Source: Adiantum capillus-veneris (Eukaryota > Streptophyta > Polypodiopsida > Polypodiales > Pteridaceae). From it: a stretch of 64,000 nt of DNA. The notes under the pieces are model-generated. The model ran no database searches, had not been told where the DNA came from, and saw only the letters and a program-made list of their open reading frames with translations. The DNA lies in contig CM043959.1 of assembly GCA_014529385.2 (NCBI GenBank), forward strand, positions 51,757,253 through 51,821,252, given 5' to 3'. Below, piece by piece: positions 10,561 through 23,900 of the stretch (position 1 is the first letter of the stretch; every line of letters begins with the position of its first letter). A program made the position numbers and the translations under genes.

Positions 10561-10869
10561 ACAAACTTTGAAAAGAAAATTTTTAAATATATTTGTCCGA
10601 AATTTTTTCTTTTATCTATTGCACTAGACTAATATTCACGTGCTCACACAGTCACACAGTCACAAACAAATATTTTTTTATTAAATATTTTGTATATTTT
10701 TTACATAAATTTATTAAAATAATAAAATTTTTATAAATTTAAATTTTTAACGGCTATATTATTAGACGTGTGTATATAAACAATTTGTTAGTTTATACAA
10801 TGTGATCTTGTGCTTAATTATTAGCATATTATTATGGCTTGCTCTTTATTTTTTGTTTAGCATATTATT
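10561..10869. other. AT-rich spacer, no gene seen
   Basis: Very AT-rich sequence. At its right end a unit of about 40 bp ('atggcttgctctttatttt') occurs twice, at about 10833 and 10870. Confidence 0.5.
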
Positions 10870-13800
10870 ATGGCTTGCTCTTTATTTTTCCTGGGTAAAG
10901 AGCTTTCTTATCCTTTTTACAATGGTAAATTTATAATATCTGAATCATTTCTTTTAGAATTAATTTCTCCAATGCAATTTACAACTTTAGATGCAGTCAT
11001 CGAAGTTGGTGATATTGAAATGAATTTGCCTCTTGAAAGGATGCTCAACATTTGGGTGAATTCATCTATGTACTAGATGAACAGCTTTTACGTAAATACA
11101 AAGTCAACGTATCCCATCAAACACAATATGCAGGCTCACCTAGCACGACTCCCATTGCCATTGTGGATAGTCCGTCAGGTGCAATTCGCTCAAAAGGAGT
11201 TAATAGATCTGTGCACCCCGCCTCGAGTTTTGCTCTCAAATAGATTTAAAAGGAGTACAAGACAAAAACTCTTACAGGCCAAAAAGAAGGGCACATTGAC
11301 AAAGATTTTAATGCAAATACAACAAGTGGAACAAGTTACAGAGATTCCAAGGTCTTGCAATGGTGATCTTGTTTTAGAATTTCCACCTACCATGGGAAAG
11401 TTGCACCATATGGATGCAATGGAGCATAAGTATGATCCTCATTTGTGGTCGAAGCCACAAACGTCCAATATGGTTTTTCCAGGTGTAGTGCGTCATAGTG
11501 ATTGCATAGGATCTCTCAAGTGCATGAATGAACAATGTGTCCGCTTGGTTAATTATCATATTCCCAATACAAGTCATTTCAATGGGTACATACAAAAGGC
11601 AACTGAACCAGGACAATATTGTAAGATTGGAGATAAGAGCCTTACATGCCACTTTTGTAAGGCAATTGCTTTCTGTATTGCAACATGTGATTGTGTAGTA
11701 TACTATGTCATGCCATCCGATGAGACTGCCACTAGAGTCATGATTCGTCATGGCACACATCGACACTATGTGCGCAGCGGCACATCCAAAACATTAACAG
11801 ACAACACCAAGGTGATGGTGCAAAGGATTTTGACTGTTGACCCACACGCAGGAGCCAGGAAGGTTCAAATGTGTTTGGCAAAAGAAATTATAAGTACAAC
11901 ACTTCTTTGCAACAACACCAATGAAGGAATTTTAGGCGAGCAATAGCTATTTGCAATCGTTGAGGAGTTGGGGCCGTTGGTGCAAGATAATTGGTATGAG
12001 CATTTCCTAGATTCTTATTTCGATGCAAAAATCTATGCTAAATTATTTCTAAACACTTTGAACATTGTTAGGTTTCGAAGGTCAGTATCTATTTTATGTA
12101 GAGGGGTTGTCAAAGAATCTTTTGGCATTGATGCACTCCTAAAGCTGAAGCGAGACTGCACATATGACTTTTTCCATGGAAGCCAGTTTCCTGGTCAAGG
12201 TACGGAGGGGGAGAAATGTTATGTCTTCAAAATGTCCACAATTGGTCCAACATTCGGTGTGGACCTAGTGAACAGAACGAGACAAGATCGGGATGGCGAT
12301 CTTCGACGTGCGTGGATCCAGTTTGATCACACCAGACGTGTTAAAGAATGGGTGACTATGGCCTGTCATGTTTATGATCCAAGGTACATGGCGCACCTTA
12401 ACAACTTTGTGGGTTTCCTTTGATTCTCTCTAAAACAATTTGTTTGTAGCATGCAGGACCTTTTGACTATTGCAACTTGTGAAATGAAACAGGAAGACAT
12501 GGAAACGCAATGTTTGTTTTGGGAGTGCCTCAATGATGTAATGATAACATGTGGGTGTGACAGAGCTAATTTCTTTGGCTTCATGGCGGATGAAGCTCAA
12601 GCAAATTGGAATGCAGTTCGAATTGTTTTCAATGGTGGTGACAAGACCAATACAATGAGCGGTCGAGCATGTTCTTGTCTTTTCCATTGGAAGCAAAGCT
12701 TGAATCAACACACAATGAAGTATGTGGTGCAAGCTTCTCAACACATACACAAAGAAATGTGTGAGAAGTGGAGGCAGCACCAACAAAAGAGGCTGCAGCA
12801 AGCAGAGGCTCATCTGATACGCCAATGGTGGCGTAACAGTCATTGCATAGACCGTCATTCCATACATGGATTCATGGCATAGTTGGTGGGAAATTGGTAT
12901 TGCATATTGGGGTGGCATTATGACGTGCGTAGAAAGTAGCTCTGATGGACCAAACACTCCACGCACAAACCTTGCAGAGAGAAAGCATGGCAACTAGCTA
13001 GCAGGAGAGGGTTTTCGTAAACGCATTTCATTATATGATGCATGTACAACCGACCTTGAAAATTCCATCTTACAGAGCACAAAGGCCATTTCATACAGCC
13101 ACGAAAAACACATTGGGAAGGGTCCATCAATACAAAATCTTGCGGAACGCCATGAAAAACGTCCCAGCCAAGTGATAAGAGCAATGAATGAGGCTACTGA
13201 GGGCACTCCAATGTATAAACAACCAACTCCATCTGACAGGAGATAAGGAGACATCAGGGCAAAAACGCAAGCCAAATGAGGTTATCAACGTGAGATGCAA
13301 CCTCAACATCCACCACACACTTGGCCCGTGCATGTGGGCACCAACCTATTGAAGGATGATGTGCAAATATTGCATGAAGGGGGATCAAGTGGAGCTCAGC
13401 AAAGAAGGAATATCTAATGTAACGCCGGTTGTTCCTGCACAAAATATGACCAACTCTCCTTTCAAGTCAAAAGATAATCCACTCATGAAGGCAGTGCAAG
13501 AGCCACAGTGCGAGATGGTGTGCATGTAAGGAATCAGACTTCCATTTTCGAGGATGCTGCTCACAAGATCAGTTTAGCACTAGCCCTGAGAGCGAAGGTC
13601 GTAGAAGAGATATGTGCAACAGATGGTGTTAATGAGGTCTTCAAAGTAGAGACCAAAAGTGAAGATGGTCATGTTGGGATGTACAAAGTTTGTATTTGCA
13701 ACCAGCCATCGTGCACATGTCCAGACTTCATGGAACGGGTGTCAAATCAAAAACCATATCTTGCATGTAAACATTTGTATTTTTTTTATTTGCGTGTGCT

Positions 13801-13975
13801 AGGGTTAAGCCAAAATGAGAATATGTTTATCCATCAACCAATTCTAGCAGATACTGATATGTTCAGCGCACTGAGCCGAAGCCGGGGACCTATCCAGGCA
13901 TGGATGGATAACATTTGTCGTTTCTCACTTTTTGTTTGTATGCTTAACAAAATGGACAACTGTACTAGTTTCTAA
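10870..13975 (+). pseudogene. Mutator-like transposase with SWIM zinc finger, copy 1
   Basis: Segments in order: 11077-11946 has a cysteine/histidine region (CHFCKAIAFCIATCDC, then HGTHRHYV); 11968-12390 has FFHGSQFPGQGTEGEKCYVF and HVYDPRY; 12451-12882 has MADEAQANWNAVRIVF and SCLFHWKQSL, resembling the late D and C-x2-H of MULE transposases; 13508-13975 has CTCPDF, then LACKH, a CxCx(n)CxH SWIM finger. A GT-AG intron of 66 bp at 12384-12449 joins VYDPR to the next exon. The relative at 36510 has an intron at the identical place. Stops at 11944 and 12884 and shifts near 12900-13500 show decay. Terminal repeats were not found. The MULE assignment is from domain order and motifs. Confidence 0.6.
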
Positions 13976-14170
13976 TTTTATCTTATGATGGCCACATTTT
14001 GGTACATTGATTTGCAGTTTTTTTTCAAATTTGGGAAATGATTGTTTATTTGTCAAATCGTGAACAAAGTAATATAATATTTGCACAATGGCTATAAATT
14101 ATCATTGCTTGAATCTATTTTTGTGAAAGTGTCCACTAGTTTCCGTTGTAGACCTCTATTACTTTTCACG

Positions 14171-14437
14171 ATGACCGACGATCTTGAGAATAAAATCAAG
14201 TCTGCGTGGGATGCCATGGAAGCCATTCCCAACAGAGAGGCGGTGTATGGAGCCAACTGGTTTAGGGATTCTCTAAAGGAAACAATCAATGTGTATCGCC
14301 TCTGTCTCACTGCCGCACGGAACTCAATATGCGGACCTTACTCAGCTTGGTCGAGAAGGGATAATTCGCTTTCTCTTGCTGGAAGAAGATTGGGCTCATC
14401 ACAGAGGAGGATGAGGAGGAAATGTTGCAACAGCTAG
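14171..14437 (+). CDS. Small hypothetical ORF downstream of the transposase
   Basis: The ATG at 14171 opens a frame starting MTDDLENKIKSAWDAMEA. It is 89 codons, mixed composition, not low-complexity. I do not recognise it. It might be a remnant of a second ORF of the preceding transposon or chance; the frame becomes arginine- and serine-rich at its end. Confidence 0.2.
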   Translation: MTDDLENKIKSAWDAMEAIPNREAVYGANWFRDSLKETINVYRLCLTAARNSICGPYSAWSRRDNSLSLAGRRLGSSQRRMRRKCCNS

Positions 14438-14626
14438 GGAACGTGGTGAATCTTCTTTTGCCACTTGATGGCAGCACATCTACTCCTAAAACCGGGCCTT
14501 CCAGAAGATGAACGCTTCTTGCCTATGTAATGCAGGTGCAATAAAATGTAACTTTCTATTATTAATGGTTGTTATTGTTTTAAGTACCCTTAGCTCGCAT
14601 ATCTTTGTCTATGTCTCAACCTCCCT

Positions 14627-14631
<5 letters not shown>

Positions 14632-14696
<65 letters not shown>

Positions 14697-14806
14697 AGAT
14701 GGAGATATGAAAAAGACGAAAGAGTCAACAAGGAGGAAGAGAGAATCTTTTTAGGAATCTGCTCACCTGATTCCTAAAAAGCACTCACCAAAAATTGCTC
14801 GCCTGG
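14632..14806 (-). repeat. (CT)n array and perfect hairpin
   Basis: (CT)n runs from about 14632 to 14694. At about 14747-14781 CTTTTTAGGAATC, a 9-base loop and GATTCCTAAAAAG form a perfect 13-bp stem. The surrounding 70 bp is the reverse complement of the segment at about 4620-4690. Confidence 0.55.
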
Positions 14807-14814
14807 AAATATCC

Positions 14815-15198
14815 CCCAGCAAAGGGTGAAAAGGGAATTTTTACAATGGTAGGCGAGGGCTTGGTTTTTTGAATTTTTTGGAGGAGAGAAGGTCTGGTGC
14901 TATAGGAAATAAAACAGAAGCAAGCTTCCAAAAGAGGGAGGGGGGGGGGGGTTAGCCTTTTGCCCTTAGCCTAAAAAAGAAAAGATAGGTAGTGATGGTT
15001 AAGGATAAGAGAAGCTAGAGAAAGAATCAAGTGGACCTTAGGAGAGGGGAGGAGATCATGGATGGAGTTTTTGAGAGCTATTAGACCTTCTTGAATGGGG
15101 ATGCTTGGATAGAGAGATTCTACATCAAATGTAAACAAGGTAATATGGGAGGAAAGGGGGTGGTGGTAAGGTCCAAGATAAGGGAGTGGGAGTCCTTT
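14815..15198 (-). pseudogene. Penelope-like element, copy 2, heavily deleted
   Basis: 14815-14975 matches about 572-735 (RT C-terminal region and poly-G tract) and 14976-15198 matches about 1226-1450 (the part encoding LILDLTTTPFPP and the start of motif A). The catalytic region between them is deleted. It joins directly to gag-like sequence at 15199, so a further 1 kb relative to copy 1 is missing. The part with the hammerhead is also absent. Confidence 0.75.
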
Positions 15199-16716
15199 AT
15201 GTGTTGGGGTTTAGAAGTGTCATTTACAACAGAAGCTAACCTCTTGACCATTTTGTTAATAAACATTTCTTGATCGATAGGTGCTGCTGGTTTTGCAATG
15301 GACTCACTTATCTGTGAATCATGGTGCTGAGAGGATGTGTCATCCTCTTGACTCTTACAATTGTTTTCCTTATATGCCTCACATTTATCCACTAGATAAA
15401 GAGCTTCTTTGATCAATTCGTTTATCGTCAGGCTCCTTATCATATGCAGATCCTTTTGAAGATCTGCATGTGTCATTCCCTGGATAAAGATCATCATTAA
15501 TCGTGCTTGCATAGGAAGTTCTACTCTTGGACAGAACTTGACATATCTCTTGAGTCGTCATGTCGCTTTGCACACTGACTCACTCTCATTTTTCTTGAAT
15601 CTGTGAGTTTGCGAGATCGCATTGTGAGCTATGCCTTTCTACGAATATTCTTCAATGAATTTCTCAAACAGATCGTCTAGAGTCTCAAAATCACATCTTT
15701 CCACTGAGTCGAACCATGCAGCCTCGTATCTTCCAAAGTCAGTCCAAATCCCGCAAACTATATTGCAAAATCCAAAACTTCCTCTACTTTAATTACCCTT
15801 CTAAAAGTCGCTACGTGATCTCTCGGATATTTATCTCTAGCATATTTCTTGTTTACCCAATTCTGGATCTGGGATGGTCGAACTCGTCGATTGTGTACAA
15901 GTCTAACAATAGACTCTCTCAATCCTTCTCTCGCTTTAGGCCTTCTACTATGCATAGGTTCTTCTTCAAAGGGATCAATTGTTCTTGTAGATGGGTCCAT
16001 TAGGGAGATTCCCTTGAGGAGGCATGTCTGCCATCTTTGTGATCACTTCATCTCTCGTTATGGCTCTAGAAGGGAATCCAGGTGGCTCTCTTTTTGGAAT
16101 TCTTGTAGGAATTCTCGTGTTTGGTGGAGGTATCTATGGTCCTTCATTGGCCAAATATCCACCTATGTCTAATGCAATCCACGGATTTGTGCTTTCTACA
16201 ACTCTGTATTCTTGTCCATACTTGTCAACAACTATAGACTTCCATTGATAGACGACTCCGTATGTATAGACATATAAGAGCTTGTTATTGGTGATCTCTT
16301 CTAGGTATGGCTATGAGCACCTATAAAGATTGACCTCAGTGCCGTTAACATATCTATACAGTCCTTCACTCTCATGACATGTTATCCAAACTCTTTCAAC
16401 AAGCTTGGTCTTTATCAATTGCAAGTTTGGAAGATCCATTATGGGCGGATGTTCCTCTATTGCTGGGATTCTGAAGCTTGTATAAGCCGAGTTTAACTCT
16501 AAAGAAAACATGATCTTCGGGCTTAACAACTTGAGCTTGATGTAAGAAGGCTTATTCCAAATTGTTCAAGTGCTTTGGTTAGGGAAAAGGCAAAATTATG
16601 TCTAAAACTGCGCCCGTTTTCTCACAATTCTCTCAAATTGTCAGTTTTAGACCCCTAACTTTCGAATGAATTTTGAGGCCTTAAACAACGTTTTTTCAAG
16701 CGCTGACCAGCAATGA
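15199..16716 (-). pseudogene. Gag-like region, copy 2
   Basis: This matches about 2485-3954 throughout. Recognisable pieces: 16529-16311 with RVWITCHESEGLYRYVNG, 16000-15758 with GLRESIVRLVHNRRVRPS, and 15512-15200 with FIQGMTHADLQKDLHMIRS. Homology with copy 1 stops sharply at 16716 (3954 in copy 1). That shared edge is a candidate for the true 5' end of the gag+PLE unit. Frames are broken. Confidence 0.6.
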
Positions 16717-17040
16717 ATGACCACGTAGGGTCTCATATTCTTATTCAAGGTTGACACTGAAACTTGTAGAGCTGCGGTGGAGCTTCGTTTTGATAAAAAA
16801 AGTTTCTAAATCCGATATCGGTAGCTTAAGTTATGGCCAAATGGTTTTGGATACTCTTTCCAGATGGTTTCCCATATCTTAGAATATGCATGATCAACGC
16901 GACATTTTTCTCTTAATGATTCAAACTAATCACTATTGAATTGAGTAAAACTCAATTCATTTATCATATGCATCCTGCTAAGAAAATTTGCTACTACATT
17001 ATATTTCCTTTGTGGTACCTAAGCTCATAATCGAACTCTT
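16717..17040. other. No gene recognised
   Basis: Sequence between the gag-like copy and the gypsy remnant. Minus-strand frames weakly resemble the end of a gypsy RNase H region but are broken. Confidence 0.4.
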
Positions 17041-20000
17041 GTAAGAGTTTAATCGATCTGGTCTTATGACCTTCGGATTGGAAAGCCACTTAATGATTTT
17101 TTGATCAAACACTATCATAACCTTAGTGCCATATAGTGCTTCCATTTCTTTAATGCATGGACAATAACATACAACTCCCTCTCATATACTGAGTAATTTT
17201 GTAGTGCATGGTCTAACTTTTTACTTTCAAATGCTATTGGTCGACCCTCTTGAGCTAGAACCGCACCTACAACAAAATTACTAGCATCTTTCTGAACCAC
17301 AAAGGTTTTATTGGGATCCACTATGTATAAAAGTGGAGCTATAGTTGTTGCTACCTTTAACTTTTGCATACTCCCCCCCCCCCCCCCCTCCCACTCAAAG
17401 GTTTTTCCCTTTCCTTTGAGCTAGTCATAGGGATTGCTATCTTGGCATAATTCTTAATAAATCTACGATAAAATCCATACATTCTTAAGAAGATTGTAGC
17501 TCTTCTAGGTTCAAAATAGCTTGAACTTTTTATGGGTCCATCCTAATTCCATCTTTAGAAATGATATCACCAAGATATTTCACTTCCTCAGGAAAGAATT
17601 CACATTTGGATTGCTTTGTATTAAGAGAATTTTCTCTAAGCGATTGGAACACCCTTCTAAGATGTTCTAAATACTCCTTTTGAGTCTGACTATAGATGAG
17701 GATATCATCAAGAAATACTACTATAAATTTACCTAGATAGGGAAGTAGAACACTATTCATCAACTTCATAAAGGTAGCTGGTATATTGGCAAGCCCAAAG
17801 GGCATTGCCAAAAAATCATAATGCCCATATCTAGTCCTAAAGTCTGTTTTTGCAACATACTCAACCCTTATTCTAACTTGATGATAGCAAGATCGTAAGT
17901 CGATCTTGGTAAAATACTTGGCTCCCTCTAACTGATAAAAAAGATCTTCCATTATGGGCATAGGGAACATGTTGCTAATTGTGAGATTATTCAATGCTCT
18001 ATAGTCGACACAAAGTCGCATAGAACCATCTTTTCTCTTCACCAACAAAATGGGTGAAGCCCATGGAGAATTACTAGGTTTAATAAAACCTTTATATATA
18101 TAGACTTTCAATTGTTTTTCTATTTCTAAGTGATGTGCTTGGCCTAACCTATAAAGTGGTTTCCAGACATGCCTTGCACCTTTAATCAACCAATAGCATG
18201 ATCTACTTCACCTCTTTCAGGAGGTAAAACTTTTGTCAAATCAATAGGAAAAACATCTTCAAACTCTTCTAGCAAGACTTTTTAATCACTTTCATAATCA
18301 TTATGAGAAGAAGACGAGTAAGAAACCCGATCTTTCCTTTCCACATTAGAGTCCTTGTTTACAATAGATCGACACCAAAGAATATATTCATCACAAGAAC
18401 TTTTATTTACAAGCTTTTGCGACTCAAGAGAACATATCAAAGGACTATTTTGTACATCATGCTCACCTTGTATAACAAACTTTGTACCTTCTTTTTCAAA
18501 TCCTAGTGAGTTTTGCCGGTAACTCCGTTTCAAAGAAGGCCTTAGTCCCCACAGCCGTTCCCTTCCCAAAACCAAGTCCGCACGATCCATGTTCATAATT
18601 TGGAAGTCAAGTGTATCTTTATATCCTTGTATCTCAACTTCCAAATTGGATACTAGAGTATCCATATATTATTGTCTTCGCCATGCATCATGGAGGTGAC
18701 ATATTGGTGAGCACTTGGTTGTTGAGAAAGCTTTAGTTTCTTGACAAGGGCATAGTTCACAAAGTTGTACATGGCAGAGTAATCTATCATGACCCTGAAC
18801 CTTTTCCCATTTACAAACCCATGCATTTTTACCAGTTCATGTGGATTGAAACCCAATTTCCAAATGTTGGCTGACAAAAAACAATGCCACTCTTTGTCCT
18901 CATGTAACACTTCTATAATTTATACTTTTCATTACCATTTATTGGAAGTGTTTGGACTACATGGATTTGCATATCTTTATGACTCTTGTCAGGATTTTTA
19001 CCCTTTTCATTATCTTTCTTTCGTCTGTTCTTTGGACAATTCCATTGAGAATGGTCAGGTGATAAACAAGTGAAGCACAAGTTTTCTTTTTTAGCCTTGG
19101 CAAAGTTCTCTTGGTTCAACCTAGGTTCTGGTGCAACCCTCTTTTTAAGAAGTGTTTTATCCTCCTTATTAAATGGGAATTTACTTTTTCCTTTTAGAAA
19201 ATGCCGTGATACCCCCATATCTATGGACTTCAGCTCAATCTGAGTGGGATTAGAAGCTGTCAAGCGAGTATTATCTTCATGAATTTGTGCAAATTTAATT
19301 GCTTCTTCCAAAGTTTTTGGCGCACTTCTTTTTACCTCTCGCTTGCTAATCCTTGTATAAACTCTCTTGTTTTGTGAAGTCATCTATCCCTTGAAGCCTG
19401 AGGATTATTTCTCTATACTCTGTAATGTAAGTAAGTAAAGGCCTACCCCATTGCATAGCTTTGTCCCAATCCTCCTAATTCTTTCTGGTTCATTTTCACT
19501 CAGAAATTCTTTCACAAAAATTCTCTCAAATTGAGGCCAATCCCTTGGAATCTTTCCCGATGCCTTGAGGCTCATCACCATTTGTAGGCGTTTGACCCAA
19601 TGATAGACTAGCTTCAAGGGATTGACACTCAGGTGGGGTGTTCTTTAACCTATGTAGGTCTTGCCATTTCTGTAGGAAAGTGTAAATAGCATCTTTGTTT
19701 CTATTTTTTTCTTCACCATTAAATTGAGGAGGTTTCATGTCTTTGAGGGTAGGGTTGTCTCTAGGTCTCGACTAAGTATCAAGAGAAGGTATAGTAGCCT
19801 CTCTATATATAGCTCCCCCGTCCTTAGATGTGGAAGGAACATTTGGATCAGATGATACGAAAGAATGTGTCATCTGCTATTTATCCTTCTGCATATACTC
19901 AGTCAATTTGGTCATTTGATCTTTAAGGCCATCTATAGTAGCTAGAAAAGTTTGTAATTGCAATTCTATGTTTTCTACCATATGCAATATCATCTCATGA

Positions 20001-20131
20001 TGTTCATGAAATGGCACATCCCACTCTTCCCCCATGTCCTCAATTCCATACATATTTTGGCCTGGATTGGTGTCAATCTCATGTGGTTTTTGATTTTGTT
20101 CTTTTTTCATTTTTATAGGTTTTGAAAGCAA
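17041..20131 (-). pseudogene. Ty3/gypsy retrotransposon gag-pol remnant
   Basis: Order on the minus strand: gag start (20131-19877); gag core with MKPPQFNGEEKNRNKD and FLQKWQDLHRLK (19738-19405); zinc knuckle CFTCLSPDHSQWNC (about 19080-19040); aspartic protease region with the active site decayed to MIDYSAMYNFV (18910-18653); reverse transcriptase (18189-17530) with CVDYRALNNLT, MPFGLANIPATF and FLDDILIYS; RNase H with VVQKDASNFVVGAVLAQEG (17369-17115). Integrase is absent and the sequence stops near 16980. Multiple stops lie between modules. A poly-C run at 17373-17388 interrupts RT to RNase H. No LTRs are visible; the 5' side abuts the copia LTR at 20329. Confidence 0.85.
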
Positions 20132-20328
20132 AACTCACTTTAAAGCTTTGAAAAAGACGGGAAAAAGTAAGCTAAGAGAGCTTTACACAAATGTACAGAA
20201 TACTTCCTAAAAGGCATCAATGATGGCTTTGAAAAAAATTATCAGCAATTGCACAAATCTCCCAACGATCACACAAGATGCCCAACAAGAGGAAGGTTCA
20301 ACTCGTTAGTGCTTTGCTATGGGTCGAT

Positions 20329-20597
20329 TGTTGTGAAATTTTGGTCTCAAACCAATTGCTCTCTATTTCATGTTACCATATACATGTGGTAGTGATGTGT
20401 GTGAACACACTTAGGACCGCCGGGGCATTTTTCCCTCTTTAGGAGGTTTTTCCCCGGTGCATCGTATATACGCCCATTCATTCTAGGGCCATATATCTTT
20501 CCATTGCACACTAAGTAATACACTCTCTATAGTGTGCCTTGAGCTTCCTTCATCTTCTCCAAGCTGTGTGTGTTTTCCTGCAACCCTAATTCCAACA
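20329..20597 (+). repeat. Putative 5' LTR of the Ty1/copia element
   Basis: Starts TGTTGTGAAA and ends TTCCAACA, two bases before a primer-binding site. About 269 bp, short but within copia range. No matching 3' LTR is seen at the other end, so the borders rest on TG...CA and the PBS. Confidence 0.6.
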
Positions 20598-20599
20598 AT

Positions 20600-20613
20600 T
20601 GGTATCAGAGCAG
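20600..20613 (+). promoter_or_regulatory. Primer-binding site, initiator tRNA-Met type
   Basis: TGGTATCAGAGCAG matches the widely used plant copia PBS complementary to the 3' end of initiator tRNA-Met. Confidence 0.85.
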
Positions 20614-20958
20614 GCTGCGTCCTCCCGAGCTTAGTCGCCAGCAGCCCCACGACATGCCTGCTCACTTTCTCCGATTTCAGTGAGCTTTGGTGAGTGTTCA
20701 GAGGTGGACAATTTTTTTGGGAAAGATCTACGAGCTTAGTCTGGTCAGATTTTTGATTCAGGCTCATTTCAACCTCCATTTCCACTACAGGAAGTACTGC
20801 ACAGGCTATTTCGTCATTTTGTGTAGAATTTTGTCAGTGCCGTTTTTTGCATAACAAGTCCCTTACAGTCTTCTACGGTTTGTGCTATGTAGCACTTGTT
20901 GTTCCCGCTTTGTTTCTCCTCTTTTTAGGTAGTTTTCACATTAGGTGCAACATTTACC

Positions 20959-23900
20959 ATGGCTGACAACAACACAGGTGTGTTCAAGATGTTTGCTGCT
21001 GCTGAGCTGGATGGGGACAATTACGCTATGTGGGCTTACATGATGCAAAATGTTCTTGTGTCAAAGGGCGTCTAGAATATTGTGCAGGGCATTGATGCAT
21101 GTCCTGGTTCTGAGGATGTAGGCAATGTTGAGGATGTTGCAGGTCTTGCTGCATGGATTGCTGCTGTTAGAGTTGTTTTGCCTACGATAGAACAAGCTCG
21201 TTGGGATGTAAAGGATGTATAGGCTCATGTGTTGATTGTGATGTCTGTGAAGCGCACCTTTACTCCTCACATTTGTTCAACGAAATCTGCAAAACAGGCT
21301 TGGGATATTATGACTGGTCTTTATGCAAGCCACAATGAGGCAAAAATTGCACTGCTTGCATAAAGAGCTGGAGTCAAAGATTATGCATGAGGAAGATGAT
21401 ATGGAAACTTTCCTTGTTGGTGTCATGGATATCAATGAGCAACTTATTTATGCAGGTAAAGTCATTTTAGACAGTTCCCTTGTGCAGACTGTTCTTGATG
21501 GCTTATCAGATTCTTACCAGACTTTTGCTAGTACTTGGAGACTTATGACCCAAGGAAATCCTGAAGTTGTCAAGTTTGATGCATTATGCACATTGCTGTT
21601 GTAAAAGTCACTTTCCAAAAAAAACAAGACCAGACAATGTGCAGTTGAAGAGGCTTTTATTGCTGCTCAAAGAAATGGTGGTAACAACAATGGAGCCACT
21701 TCTAATGGTTCTTTTGCGAGTGGAAAATCACATGTTCTTAATGCTTTTGCTGACACCAATTCATTTGGAAATTCTGGTGATAAGGGAAAAAAGAAGATAC
21801 GTTGCCATTATTGTAAAGCTAATGATCACTTGATCAAGCAGTGTCCTAAGTTGAAGGCCAAAGAGGCTAAGAAGAAAGAGGGTGGTTCCATTGCAAATGT
21901 TGGTTCTACTACAAATGCAGCTATTGTTGAGTCTTCTGTGAAAGGAGATTGTGATGTTGATGTTGATGCAGAATGGGCTTTTAGTGCAGAGTGTACCTAT
22001 AATCAAGTTGTCCATGATGCATTCATGTCAGATGCTATAGATTCACATGTGTGGTATTTTGACAGTGGTGCTACAAAGCACATTACCTCATATAGGTGAT
22101 TTGTTCACCTCTCTTAAGTCTGTCCCTCATGGGAATTTGGTTACTTGTGCCAACAATGCCTCTTATCCGGTTCAGGGAGTTGGAAAGATTGTGCTTACTG
22201 TTGCAAATGACAGTTCTTTAACCCTTGTTGATGTACTTTATGTACCTAGGATCAAGAAGAATATTTGGTCTATACTTGCACTTGCTAGACTTGGTTTTGT
22301 AGTCAAATTTGTGGATGACAGATGTACAGTACATGATCTCAATTTTGGTGATGAAATTGTTGCATTTGGCATTTTATGCCATGGGTTGTATAAGCTCACT
22401 TTGTATGACAAGTGTGGGAAAATTTTTGCAAATGCAGTTTTGGATTCAAAGGCTATTTCAGATGCTAAACTTTTGCATGCACGTTTTGATCATCTGAATT
22501 TTCCCAGTTTGCTACATTTGCAAAAATATGATATGGTTGCTTCTTTGCCGCCTCTTGAAGCACTTGTCAAACACGTTTGTGAAGGCTGTATTTTGGGTAA
22601 GATGCAACGTTCTAAGGGCCACATGCAAGTTGTAGCTTGTGCATAGTGATGTTTATGGGTCCTTGGGAAATTACCGTTACTTTGTGACTTTCATTGATGA
22701 TTACTCCAGGCATGGGTATTTCCGCTTAAAGCGAAGTCGGAAGTTTTTATGCGCTTCAAACAATTTTTGGCTATGGTTGAAAATGTCTCGAAATGTACTA
22801 TGGGCACCCTCCATTCCGATTGAGGGGGGGAGTATATGTCTCATGAATTTAATGTATTTTTGGCTAGTCGTGGGATAAAACATTAATGTACAGTGCCTTA
22901 TACACCTTAGCAAAATGGTGTTGCTGAGAGGAAAAATAGGTCACTTACGAAAATGGCACGATGTATGGTCAAAAGTCAAGCTTTGCCGCATTCTTTTCGG
23001 CTTGAGGCCATCATGTGTGCCACTTATGTACTAAACAGGTGTCCTACAAAAGCTTTGCAGTCTATTACTCCATATGAAGCATGGCATGATAGCAAGCCTT
23101 ATATTGAGCACATGCATGTTTTTGGCTGTTTGGAATATGCTTTGGTGCCACAAACACATCGCAAAAAATTGGATGATAAGCTATCAATGGTGTTTTTGTT
23201 GATTATAGTGCTGAAAGCAAAGGCTATAGGTTGTATCATCCACAAACAAAGTGTATTCTGTTCAACCCTTGCCGTCATGTACTAAAGACAGTAATGTAAG
23301 CTCAAAGGACATTTATCACACTTTGTTGCCTCTTTTCAATGGTGGAAGGACAAACGTAAATTCCAATAAGGCAAATGTATAGACTATGGGGGTTTCAGAA
23401 AACATTACAGATCATCCTATTACTGATGTAGATGTACATGATGTACTTGATGAGGAAAGGGCTGAAAATGAGCAGGCTAGAGGTATGCCAAAATGGCTGG
23501 TGCATACATTGCATGACAGTAAATTGAATGCACCTTTGTCTAGTCATACTCGTTTAGGTTCTCGCCATGCATCAGATTGTTATGCTTTGGCTGTGTCTAG
23601 CCTACATGATGTTGAGGAACCTCTATCTTTTGATGAAGCACATAATTCAAAAAATTGGATGGCTGCCATGCAATCAGAATACACATGGAACTTACGCATC
23701 AGATTGTTATGCTTTGGCTGTGTCTAGCCTACATGATGTTGAGGAACCTCTATCTTTTGATGAAGCACATAATTCAAAAAATTGGATGGCTGCCATGCAA
23801 TCAGAATACACATGGAATTTATGTGATTTGTCTCCTCGCAAAAAGGCCATTGGTACGAAGTGGGTTTACAAGTTGAAACGCAAGCCGGATGGTGAGATTG

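Noticed and set aside
9370-10571. Overlapping long open frames on both strands (120-200 codons)
   Set aside because: They are translations of GT/CA and GC-rich repeats in several frames at once, rich in Cys-Val, His-Thr or Gly-Arg, with no domain.
17371-17388. Poly-C, and poly-G at 687, 4920 and 14939, as G-quadruplex regulatory elements
   Set aside because: They are single uninterrupted homopolymers, which more likely reflect slippage or assembly uncertainty; position inside decayed elements gives no support for function.
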